From: Globodera rostochiensis
Lineage: Eukaryota > Nematoda > Chromadorea > Rhabditida > Heteroderidae
Length of the DNA stretch: 64,000 nt
Assembly: GCA_018350325.1 (NCBI GenBank)
Contig: JAEVLN010000003.1
Span: 1,783,214-1,847,213 of the forward strand
Direction of reading: 5' to 3'
Shown here: piece after piece, positions 42,692 to 52,360 of the stretch
Layout: the number at the start of each line of letters is the position of its first letter
Position numbering within the stretch: the first letter of the stretch is position 1
Made by a program: the position numbers and the translations under genes
The notes under the pieces: model-generated
Told to the model about the DNA's origin: nothing
The model's input: the letters and a program-made list of their open reading frames with translations, nothing else
Databases searched by the model: none

Positions 42692-42919
42692 TTAAGGACC
42701 TTGCATCAACGACTGTCCCCGGGAGTAGCGACCGCCACCTTCACGCTTAAACACTTTGCTGCTGTAGGGTCGTTGGAAGAGCGCCGCCTCTCCCCGGTCA
42801 CACGACATTGAACCAAAATCTTGGTATGAATTCATGAACGCATGGTCTCCAAGTCGATTCCATGCCGCTACCCCGGTCGTTGGCACGCCTTGATACTCAG
42901 CAAAATCGCGATAACTCAT
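42692..42919 (-). CDS. 75-residue single-exon protein, unrecognised; upstream cistron of NADAR gene
   Basis: ATG 42919-42917 lies two bases behind an ACTTTAG acceptor (42923-42922); the frame ends at TAA 42694-42692. The sequence is soluble and aromatic-rich (MSYRDFAEYQGVPTTGVAAW, NSYQDFGSMSCDRGEAALFQ) with a basic, glycine-rich tail (KREGGGRYSRGQSLMQGP). No signal peptide or membrane segment. No family recognised. Its position, directly before the NADAR gene with a short gap and acceptor sites ahead of both genes, points to one polycistronic transcript. COA3 lies 430 bases upstream on the same strand and might be the first member. Confidence 0.6.
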   Translation of the reverse strand: MSYRDFAEYQGVPTTGVAAWNRLGDHAFMNSYQDFGSMSCDRGEAALFQRPYSSKVFKREGGGRYSRGQSLMQGP

Positions 42920-43350
42920 AGCTAAAGTGCGGACCATAAGGAAGGTAAAATCACAAAGAAGGAAAAATTATGAATGATTTCATTTCCATAGCTTGCAAAT
43001 CTACTTATATTCATACAAACAACTTTCAAGTTGTAAAACGCAAATTTATATCCAAAAGTCAGAGTCACTAACTCACTATAACAATAATGTAGATTAGATC
43101 AGCCAGCGGAAACAAACGAAACGCCAATTACTTTATTTAAATAGGCTAGGTTCAAAACCCTTTCACTACCACTCAAATTTTCTCGGACTTTTTATTCAAA
43201 AGCATTGCACAAGGTTTTACACCCAATATAAATCAAAGAAAGGCTCATGGTGAGTTGTGATTTTCTCCTTGACATCACATTGCGCTTATAAAGCGAAACA
43301 AAAACAATGTTTATCCAACCTTTTATAAACAAAAAACATCAAAAAATGCA
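42920..43350. other. Gap between COA3 and the 75-residue gene
   Basis: AT-rich, no open frame of note. Either an unusually long intercistronic spacer or an independent promoter. Confidence 0.35.
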
Positions 43351-43857
43351 CTAAGTTGAATTTTGTGCCTCCATGGCCACCTCTTCGTCAATCTCTTCCA
43401 GAAAGGTTTCCTGTCTCAGCACCCAAATGGTATAAAGGTAGATAGCGATCACCATAGCTAGACCAAGCAAGCCGCCTCTGATCATTTTGTAGTTTAAGGC
43501 GAATAGTTTGCGCACTCGGGTCCGATTGGATTTGTCAATTTGCCGCACAAAACGCTGCTGACCCCGTGGCAATTCATTGAAAGCAGCCGGCTCCAACAGC
43601 TCAAACTTTGTCCGAGCGATTTCGTCGGCGGCGTTTGCACGCTTTTTGGCCGGTGGACTGCGCCCGCGAACCGTCAGCGGCCCGTCCGTGTATGCGCGTT
43701 TGACTAAAACACCAATGAAATAATCCAAACCAGCAGAATAACCAATCTTAATCAAGTTATACTCACTGTATGCGCATCCGAACCGCTGATTAAAGTTGAT
43801 TGGCAAAAAGAAAATATTTCCAATCGGAAATCTGCTTGTTTGGTTAAACCGTTGCAT
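43351..43857 (-). CDS. COA3: Cytochrome c oxidase assembly factor 3 (COA3/CCDC56)
   Basis: Single-pass mitochondrial inner-membrane protein needed for COX1 translation and assembly. Two exons join in phase (43857-43767 and 43703-43351), giving 147 residues. The C-terminal two-thirds carry the family signature: ELPRGQQRFVRQIDKSNRTR, then KLFALNYKMIRGGLLGLAMV, IAIYLYTIWVLRQETFLEEI and DEEVAMEAQ, with the conserved basic-TM-QExFLxExD layout. The N-terminal 60 residues (MQRFNQTSRFPIGNIFFLPI; a basic, proline-rich linker) are lineage-specific and could include a mitochondrial targeting sequence. The frame is open above this ATG, so an earlier start is possible. Confidence 0.85.
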   Translation of the reverse strand: MQRFNQTSRFPIGNIFFLPINFNQRFGCAYSEYNLIKIGYSAGLDYFIGVLVKRAYTDGPLTVRGRSPPAKKRANAADEIARTKFELLEPAAFNELPRGQQRFVRQIDKSNRTRVRKLFALNYKMIRGGLLGLAMVIAIYLYTIWVLRQETFLEEIDEEVAMEAQNST

Positions 43858-44119
43858 TGAAATGGAAAAATCGACAGTTCCACTTACTAAACAGAAGCTA
43901 ATTATTTTTATTATTGTAAAATTTAAATTATCCAAAACTACATTAGCTCAAAACAAATAATTGACCGACAAAATGAACCTTTTGGGTTGTTTGAGCTGAT
44001 TAAGTTCATATTAAATAAAAAATTAGTTTTAAATTAAGAAAAAAATGAGGCGCCATGTGGAGGCCAAATTACAGATTATTATTTCGACAACAAATCTTTT
44101 ATTCTGGAATAATATCAAA

Positions 44120-45295
44120 TTAATTTGTAATTGCAAGTCGCCGTTTTCGCCAACGATGTTCACACCTCGTAATGTCTTCATCGATAAGATTATTCGAATC
44201 GTTTTTAGTTTTGGCCATTACAATTTTCTCCTCTGGGTCGAGTGGATGGTAAAGCGGATTCTCGACATTATGGTTGAGTGGGTTGTAACATGGCTGGGCC
44301 ATCAATTTATCAAGCATTTCGAGCCGTAATATTTCTGTAAATCCGAACAACTTTTCATGGCCGGGAACGGAATCAATGCGAAGCCATGGAATGTCAACAA
44401 TCTGAAGAAGAATTGGGGGACATACATAAGCACATTGTCGTCACCCACCCGCTCTTCAAACAGTAGTTGCATGTGGCGTGCATTCATATCGAGGGCGGTC
44501 CTTTTGTCTTCAATGTGCATTACAATATTATCCATTTCTTTAAATGGCACACCCAACTCACGGCCTATCTTAACAAGGCCAAACAAAATATTGTATTGTA
44601 AGTAAGCCGCCGGGAAAATTTTTGAATTTTTTGATGGAATTTGTTAAGAAAACAAAAGGGTCCCGCCTATGGGTTTTTTCCTCAAATTTCATTTCGATAC
44701 GCTCCTGAATATATTAATACCATGAAGAAATGCGACGTATGATTAAATGAAGCAGATTTGTGCCAAAAATCGCTCCAAATTTTCTCGAGGAACTTTTGAT
44801 AATATTCTGGCCGGTTCAATCGCAGATAATTAAGAAATGACAAGCAAAGACGAGTTCTGCGCGTATACAGCTCGTAAGTCTGAAACAACAGCTACAACAT
44901 TTACGAATTATTTTGAATTAGCCTTCCAATTTCCCTTCTGAAACCCAACCACAGAATTCCTTTTCCGCTAAAATTAACATATTTATTACCACTTCAAAAT
45001 TTCCCTTCTGCAGTCCATAAAAATCGCAAATGTCGTACAATTCGTGAAGCATGTAATCCTTTTTCCTTGAGATAATCGCAGCTGGATGGATGTGGTCTTA
45101 AAAATATTTTCGTTGAATTGCTAATTTAATGGGAGTTCCCAGAGGCTTCTCAACTCAAAATCCCGATCCCAGTGAATATTTAACTCGAACAACAAACGGA
45201 TTTTCTCGTGTAGAAAGAAGGATGAAACCGGAACATAATCAATCGTAAATTCCCGAAATGTTTTCCAGTAGGGCAATTTTTTCTGAAGTGCCTAA
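44120..45295 (-). CDS. Unrecognised multi-exon gene, 5' end not found
   Basis: Conserved-looking exons run from about 45295 to a stop at 44122-44120: KLPYWKTFREFTIDYVPVSS with FFLHEKIRLLFELNIHW; HIHPAAIISRKKDYMLHELY with DICDFYGLQKGNFEV; LQTYELYTRRTRLCLSFLNY with LRLNRPEYYQKFLEKIWSDF; FGLVKIGRELGVPFKEMDNI with HMQLLFEERVGDDNVL; then IVDIPWLRIDSVPGHEKLFG and an acidic-basic tail ending RRLAITN. The donor after WELPLN is not a clean GT; a GC donor or an exon ending earlier is needed. There is an acceptor (AAATTTAG) before the first exon, but upstream DNA is a repeat (45420-45890), so the 5' end is missing or lies beyond it. No family recognised; a pseudogene is possible. Confidence 0.45.
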
Positions 45296-45560
45296 ATTTA
45301 AAAATATTATTTTATTATTATCAATATTGTGTCTTTTTACTTGATAAAAGACCCAAGAACGCGGGCACAAAATATCGTAAAACAAACTTAACTTTAATGA
45401 CATTTATCTGCAAAAAAACTTAACTTTAACTTGCCAGACCGGTGGATCCGGGATTTTTGAGGGAAAAGCCATTAACCGATTGTTTTGTCAATAACTGACC
45501 AAATCCGGTCAATTTATGCATGAAAACTTTCAAAATCCAACAAATTGGGCCCGAAACATT

Positions 45561-45890
45561 AGGGTTGGACGGGACCGGGACCAGTACTGAATGGTCACCG
45601 GGACCAGTACTGAATGGTCACCGGGACCAGTACTGAATGGTCTTTGTTCATTTACTGAAATGTCCCGGGTTTTAAAATCTTTAAAATTCCCTTAAAATGG
45701 TCCCGGTTTTTAAAATCTTTAAAATTCCCTTAAAATGGTCCCGGTTTTTAAAATCTTTAAAATTCCCTTAAAATGGTCCCGGTTTTTAAAATCTTTAAAA
45801 TTCCCTTAAAATGGTCCCGGTTTTTTATCAAACATTTTTTTTGTTCAGTAGTCCCGGTTTTTCCCAAAAGCCTCGGTTCGTCCAACCCTA
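45561..45890. mobile_element. Repeat element with 10-12-base inverted ends and internal tandem arrays
   Basis: It starts TAGGGTTGGAC and ends GTCCAACCCTA. Inside are three 23-base copies of GGGACCAGTACTGAATGGTC plus ACC (45577-45642), then about four 38-base copies starting TCCCGGTTTTTAAAATC and ending TTCCCTTAAAATGG (45662-45825). No coding capacity. Similar AGGGTT-type ends appear at 16036-16117 and near 1290, suggesting a non-autonomous family. Confidence 0.65.
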
Positions 45891-46311
45891 TGAAATATTG
45901 ACTCTAACTCAAAGATTTTTTTTTTCGAAAGAAGTGCTTTTTTGGGCTTCTCTCGTTAAACCCTGTTAGGTTAAACCTGAAAATATCGATTTTCTATTTT
46001 CAACTCACCACCGTTTATAATTACTCCCCCGCTTCCTTCTATTCATTGTCTTTTACGCTTAATTGTAAGCTTCAATCCTGAATTTTACTTCGAATCCGCA
46101 CTTTCGAATAGTTGTATCGATTTCCTCGATGATAGAAGTTGATTGATATATAATTTGTGAGAAACAAGTTTCGATGTTTCGATATTCAGTTTTTACCATT
46201 TTTCATTTGTTCTTTTACCCTATTCTATTTTATTAGAATTTGCTAACCTGATTTTTTTCCGTCCGTAAACCTTAATTTACCAATTTTTTTCAGAAAGTTA
46301 CAATCCGAGCT

Positions 46312-47239
46312 ATGATTGTAAAACCAGTTAAAAGATTCTTTGACAAGAACGTCGGTAAAGTTTGGCTCAAGCCGCCCCCACACGGCACAATCATTGAGCC
46401 ATGGTTTCCGTATGCTATGTACGTTTGTTTAATTTAAAAATAAATTAAACTTTTACATAAAATGCAACGGTATTAACTATGTGCAATTTTTGACAGACTT
46501 TTTCCGAGTTGAGGGCGCGAGGGTTGCATTTTGACCGTCCAAACGCCCAACTTAGTGGCTAAAGTTTTGCGCTTTTATGTTTTTCAGACTTTGAGTTAAA
46601 AATTCGTTATTGGTATTAATGGTTGGTTAGATTCGGTTTATATTACCTCTTGAAATGCACCTTATTGAGTTCAGAATTCAAAAGCCGATTTCGCGTGCAC
46701 TTCAACGTTTGGGCGTGTACACCTACAATAACTTCATCGCCCGAACCACTTTTGGCCTTTACCCGCGAGAGTGGAACCCGCGCGTCCACGGGCCATACGT
46801 CCACTACCGTTACTACGGCACAAACAGTGGGTTTGTTCATGGCACATTCACTTCCCAACTAATCACTTCAAACATTTTGGGTGATAATGAAGTTTGACTT
46901 TTATTTTTGTTTTGTTTCACATTTATTCAGAGAGTTTTTAGGCTATTGTTATAAATTTTAGTTGTTTAAATTGCAGGAGACGTTCCTCTGATGGAGGTCA
47001 AAGTGTCTGATTTGCCTGCGTACATCGCCCGTCGCGACAAATCTCCGCGTGCCATCTGGCGCGAGTTTATGCGAAACTTTTACAAGGTCCAGTACTTCTA
47101 CTTCTCCGGGCCCGAGTTCGGCAACCCTTTAACGCTGATTTGGCGCTTTTTGCTCATTTTCGTCGTCGGATTCTTTGGGCTGATTCGAATTGTGACCGGC
47201 GCGGACGTGCGCTTCCGTCACGCGCTTTATCACTGGTAG
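46312..47239 (+). CDS. Probable mitochondrial ATP synthase subunit f
   Basis: Three exons join in phase (46312-46418, 46675-46826, 46977-47239), giving 173 residues. The core NPRVHGPYVHYRYYGT, then DVPLMEVKVSDLPAYIARRD, SPRAIWREF and VQYFYFSGP, recalls the nematode F-type ATP synthase f subunit, with a single C-terminal membrane segment (FLLIFVVGFFGLIRIV) as expected for this membrane-sector protein. The N-terminus (MIVKPVKRFFDKNVGKVWLK) is basic and may be an import signal. A strong TTTTTTTCAG acceptor about 19 bases before the ATG suggests spliced-leader addition. Exon 2 could instead start at 46631, but only the acceptor ending at 46674 keeps phase with the GTACGT donor. Confidence 0.65.
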
Positions 47240-47613
47240 ATGGAGGAAGACGCAGTGACAAACGAAAACCGACAGACATTTTCGTTTTATTCTGTCATTA
47301 GGCGATGTTAACATACTTTTGTGTCATTAAAGTTATTGTAGTCTTGTTGAAAATCGTAAAATCCGTATAATCTCTCGGATGAAAGTTGCTTATGATGGGA
47401 TATGTCAAAGTGAGATGGTTCTTGCGATAAGAAACCTGAAAAGGGTCTGATCCGGATGGATCGCCCAAGTAGTTGATATGATCTGGTGTTGATGATTGAT
47501 GGATTTGGCTGGAGGATAAATGAAAGGACTCCCGCAGCATTTTCTTTCATCTCCAAAAAGCCTTTCATTTATATTTTTAGAAGTTGCTTTTTGGAAGAAC
47601 GGAACGACTCAAA

Positions 47614-48536
47614 ATGGGCAGAAGAGGGGCTTTAATTGTGATGGAGGGGCTGGACCGGAGTGGAAAGAGCACTCAGGCGAAACTTCTTTTGGAGCATTTC
47701 CAACGGCGGGGTGAACCGGCGCGCATACAACGATTTCCAGGTCTGAATTTGGGTCGCTTCCTCCTCCCATTCCGGGCTGAGTTTGTCTGCCTTTAGACCG
47801 CGACGAGCCGAGGACGGGCCCGACGATCGATGCATTTTTGCGAAATGCCAAAAGTGTTGATGAAAGCCGTGAAGCCATCCATCTAATCTTCGCTGCCAAT
47901 CGCTGGCTGACGGTGCACAAAATGCTCAAGGAATTGGAGGAGGGGCGACATTTGATTGTTGACAGGTGGGCGTCACTGGACATGTCATGTTTTGGGGATG
48001 GCACGGCATTCTTTCGTGTCGGAATCAATTTAGAACTTAAATAGTAGTGCTTTTCGTTTAGATACAGCTACTCGGGCATTGCCTACTCGCTGGCTAAAGG
48101 GTTGCCCTTGGAATGGGTGTGCAGTTCCGAGGTGGGACTGCCGCGGCCCGATTTGGTGCTTTTCTTTGACGCGGTATTGCCATCATCAAACAAATAAATG
48201 AGCAAAAAGATTGGATTTGTTGTGTAGGATGCGGCCAGCGTCAGTGTTCGCGGTGGTTTCGGCGAGGAAGTTATGGAAAGGGGCGAATTCCAGCAGAAAG
48301 TGTACGTGCACATGAACAGTCTGTCCGATGGCACTTTTTGGCGGGTGAGTGCCATTGTTGAACGCGGCTGCCAAAAAATTGAACGTTAAAACTTTAAGCA
48401 CATTGACGCGACCGGATCAATTGACGAAGTACACAAATTCGTTGTGGAGGAAGTGGGGATTTTGTTGGGAAAAATGCAAGAAAATGGAAGAAAAGTGCCG
48501 GTGGCGAAGTTTACCAATGCAGATTTTGGCATTTAA
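47614..48536 (+). CDS. DTYMK: Thymidylate kinase (dTMP kinase)
   Basis: Phosphorylates dTMP to dTDP with ATP. Five exons join in phase (47614-47740, 47797-47965, 48062-48173, 48228-48344, 48399-48536), giving 220 residues, the normal size. P-loop near residue 12: [18 protein letters not shown]. The TMP-binding DR motif is [19 protein letters not shown], preceded by [20 protein letters not shown] is the PDL(V/T)xxLD-type strand. The lid region [18 protein letters not shown] contains the expected arginine. ATP-binding end: [13 protein letters not shown]. The second exon starts [14 protein letters not shown], the RxPT-type segment of eukaryotic enzymes. Confidence 0.92.
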
Positions 48537-48884
48537 TAAGCGCGCATTATAGTAATATGTTATTTCAAAACGAATTGTATCAGAACATCCCCACGTATGT
48601 TGTTTAATTGTGTCATGGTTTGTGTTACTCATTGGGGACGGGGTTTTAAGCCTTGCCATTTTTCTAAACTCAATTTTTTTTTGTACTTTCCGGAACCTCA
48701 TCGGACTCCTGTTCTTTGTAATGTAAATACCGTATTTATAAAAAGAATTAATTGGGATGGTTTGTGGTCGATTGATTGTTTTGTATTTTATTTGGTTGCT
48801 GGGAATGGAATGTAAAAGTTGGGATGGATGAATTTGCAAATGGAACTTTCAATCGAATCTTTTGGGCCTCCGTCCGTTGTCGCT

Positions 48885-51800
48885 TCAGCCGCCCTCTTTT
48901 TTGCTGCCAATGCGTTGTCTCTCCTCCTCCGCGTCGGCATTTTGCGTGGGTGGAGGCGAGAAGAAGTTGCAAATGCTGCTGAACACGCTGCCCCCACCTT
49001 CACCCTGCTGTTGCTGACGCCGTCGACCGGGTGGAGCAGTAACTGTTGTTGAACAATCATTTCCGTCGACTCCTCCGGCGCTTTCCCCTCCCGCCATTTC
49101 ATTCTCGTGTTTTTTCAGGTGCCGGTCTAAATTTGTCTGTTGCCCGAAGCACCGGTCGCAGTGATGGCAACTGAACGGATAATGGCGAATTGGAAGAAAT
49201 TGTGAATTTGAGGCAGCCAACGGCTTACCGGAACGGCTTCTCCTTGTTGTGGATGTTTCGAACATGTCGCTGCAAGTTCGAGCTGATCGAGAAGGAGCGT
49301 TCGCAGTATTGGCACTAAATGCGCAATTCAAATTAATTTGACTTTCGAGGCCTTTTGGGGCGCCCTCTCCCCTCACTTTGTACGGCTGTTCCCCGGTGTG
49401 GGTGCGCAAATGCCGCGTCAAATTGGCCGAGCGGGGGAACACTTTCTGGCAGTACCGGCACTGGTAGCGTTCTTTGCCACCGACGGCACATTCCTTCGCC
49501 CTATTTGAACCACTCAAAGCGCCGTTTGAACGCTTTAAGGGAGCGCCTCCGGGGGACTTTTTTCCCGAATGTTGCACAGAATTAACGGCCGAATGATTGT
49601 TGCTGCGCATCTTCAGTACGCTTGGCCGCTGTTGGGCGCTTGGGGCGGCGGCACTCATAATGGGCACGTTGGGGCTCAGATGGGCGGCTGACACGGGCGA
49701 CCAAATGGACGACTGAAAGGACGGACATTGAGTACTGTAATGGGGGTGGGGAACGGTAAGATGCAGATGCACCAAGAGGGAGAACAGCACAGGTGTACAT
49801 ACCAACTCTATCAGAAAACTCTGTCCAATTGCCAGAAATTCGTTCGTTTCAGGAAAACCCACCCGTAATTAATTAGGACAATAAAATTGTGCACCATTTT
49901 CTGTTGCTGTTGTGGCTGCTGCTGCTGCTGAACCTTCTGTTGGTTGAGAAGGCCGAGCAGAGCGTTCGCTGAACAGAACGAGCTGCGGGCGGCCAAAAGG
50001 AAATGTTCGACGCCCAAAGGCGGCGGTCGCGCGGTAGAAAAAGCGGTGGCCGCGATGAGTGGCGACGGATGGGGCGGCTGGAAGAGTCCGCTCGCGGCGG
50101 GAAGCGGCGAAGAATGTCGAAGTGCGTTTCGAACATCGGTCTTTCTCAGGTCGAGCACTTCTCGGTCTTCCCGATGCTCTTCCCCTCGAGGGCGGTCGTC
50201 CTTGTCGCTCTCGTCCCCGTCCTCGCGTCTCCGTCCGCGTTCCTCCTCGCTCACCATCGCGTCCGTTGTGTGTGTGGACAGATCGGACAGAGGCGGAGAA
50301 GCGACTGTCGGCACTTTGAGACGGCCGTTTGTGCCGTACGACGAGGGAGGCGTGGAGATGTGCTCACTGCAAATGTTTTGGCAAAATTCGGAAATTGTGT
50401 CGCCAAAACACTCACAATGACCGCGGTGAACTTTCGCCGTCCGATCCGCCATTTGCCACACTGCTGCTGCTGTGTTCATGTCCATCGTTCCGACGTTGCG
50501 CCGCGCTTGCAGCAGACATTGCGGACGTGTGGAAGAAAGGGGCATTTGGGAACAGCGGCACGTTGCTCATCGGTACAGCGTGCTCCTCTGTTTTTAAAGA
50601 GCGATTTGAAGGAAATTCCCATCACTAAATTCACCTGCCGGCATCACCGCCAGCGTTCTCGCCATTGCCGCCGCTGCGATCATTGTGAGGAAGGGCGACT
50701 GTTGGGCGAGGAAGGCACTTTGTGCCTGGCCCGGATGGAGCAGCGACGGCGGAATTTGGCGGGGCAGCGGACAGAAGGGGGACAACGTCAGGGGCAGCAG
50801 CTGTTGGGGCGCGCAAGGCCAAAGCGACGGCTTCCCCGCGGGCACTCCGCCGACGGAAGACGCCGCCGTCTGCGCAGCCGAAGACGGCAACGCAGCAGCC
50901 GTACGTGACGGCATTGGACTCGCCGTATCTTCCTCTGCTAAGCGGCAGTCAGAAGAAATGGAAACAATGCCGCCAAGCTGAACGCCTTCGCCAGACGAAG
51001 CGATTGAGGAAGAAGAGGAAGAGGACGACTGAACACGGACAATTTTTCTCGGCATTTTTTATGTCCAAACATTGTTTAATAGGTCCAAGACGCCGCCATC
51101 GGCACGGCTGCCTGTGGGTTGGTGGGAAGCGTCGTTGAGAAGGATGTTGGGGGGGAAGGGGTTTGGGTGCTGGTCGACCGATTGATGCCAATTTTGCCCA
51201 TTTTGTGATGTCTTTTCAAAGTAATTCTGCAGCATCATCGGCTTGAAGATGGTCGACGACATTTCACACAATAAACGATGTTTGGTCAGTGCCGGGGCGG
51301 AAGAAAGCCAACGAAGGCAGTTGAAGCATACAAAATTGGAGCCGAACAGAGGAGGTACAGAGCCCTGAGCAAAACTTGTACGGTATTGATCAATAGCGGT
51401 CAAGTTCATACCGTATAGTGTTTTCGCAGTCGGCACAGGTTGGAGAATTGCGTGTACGCCTTGCCGCAGTGGTGGCACTGGAACGGCCTCTGACCGAAAT
51501 TGGACAGACCGCTGAAGATGGAAAGCCAAAAGTTCAAAACAAAATTCAAAGAAATTAAACCTAAAAGACGCGCGTCTTTGGCGGGATTGGCCTCGGGGCT
51601 CAAAATTTGTGTCCTCAGAAAGCAAAGAAAATTTGGCGAAATGTGCGGGTGAGGAGAAGCGACGAACTCTGAAAGACAAACTCACACAGTCAGAAGATTG
51701 TCTAAGACTTTGTGATAAGAAAGCCTTGCCTCGGGGGATTGTCCTTCTCTGCTGTTTTTCTCCTCTTCGTCTCTTCCTCCTCTTCTGATGGTATCCCCTC

Positions 51801-52185
51801 CGGCAACAAATGAGCCCTTGGCCTGGGTGTCCTTTGCTTGCGGCGGTCTTTTCGACTCCCAGAAAGCGTTGGAAGAGCGACCGAAGGAGAGAGTGATGAA
51901 AGAAGTAGCGATCGCCGCCGTCGTCGCTTGAGGCGCTGAGAAAGGACTTCGAGCAGAGAATGGGGCCGAGGGGAGGGCGACGGCGTTTGGCTGATGGAGA
52001 GACTGAAAGTGAAAGCATTTGGGTGATTCGATTGGAAATCGGTGTTCGAGATAAGCTACGGCATTTGGAATTGGGCTTAAATTGGCTGGCGGGCAATGAA
52101 CTCCCCCACCCCTCTGGGGAATATCCCGGAGAGTTCGTCGGATGAGAGTGAAATCTTCGCCGCATCTTCGACTGCTGTCGGTCAC
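48885..52185 (-). CDS. egl-43: EVI1/PRDM3-type zinc-finger transcription factor (EGL-43-like)
   Basis: Nuclear regulator. The C-terminal three-finger cluster is almost diagnostic: [20 protein letters not shown] with [30 protein letters not shown] with [29 protein letters not shown]. This matches the second finger domain of EVI1/PRDM16 and nematode EGL-43. Upstream (about 51300-51500) are remnants of the first finger domain: [20 protein letters not shown], and [20 protein letters not shown] with LLCEM. Between lie low-complexity exons with [10 protein letters not shown], a possible variant of the CtBP-binding PxDLS motif. The N-terminus ([20 protein letters not shown] onward) is provisional; the start is not fixed. 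In the first-domain finger the expected histidine after NLCR is leucine (NLCRLRKHY). EGL-43 controls neuronal migration and anchor-cell fate in Caenorhabditis. Stop at 48887-48885. Confidence 0.82.
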
Positions 52186-52360
52186 TCATCCCCCCCCCAT
52201 TCGCCGTCTCCCCCCCCCCCCCCCCAAATTCACTCTTCCCTTCATTCGCGTGCCCTCCTTTCCCCTTTATTTTTTTGCTTCCGACAAAAAGTGCTTCTTC
52301 GTGCCCTTCCCTTTGCTTTTCATCCCTTCCATCTCGCCGCCGTCTTGCGCGATCATCCAC

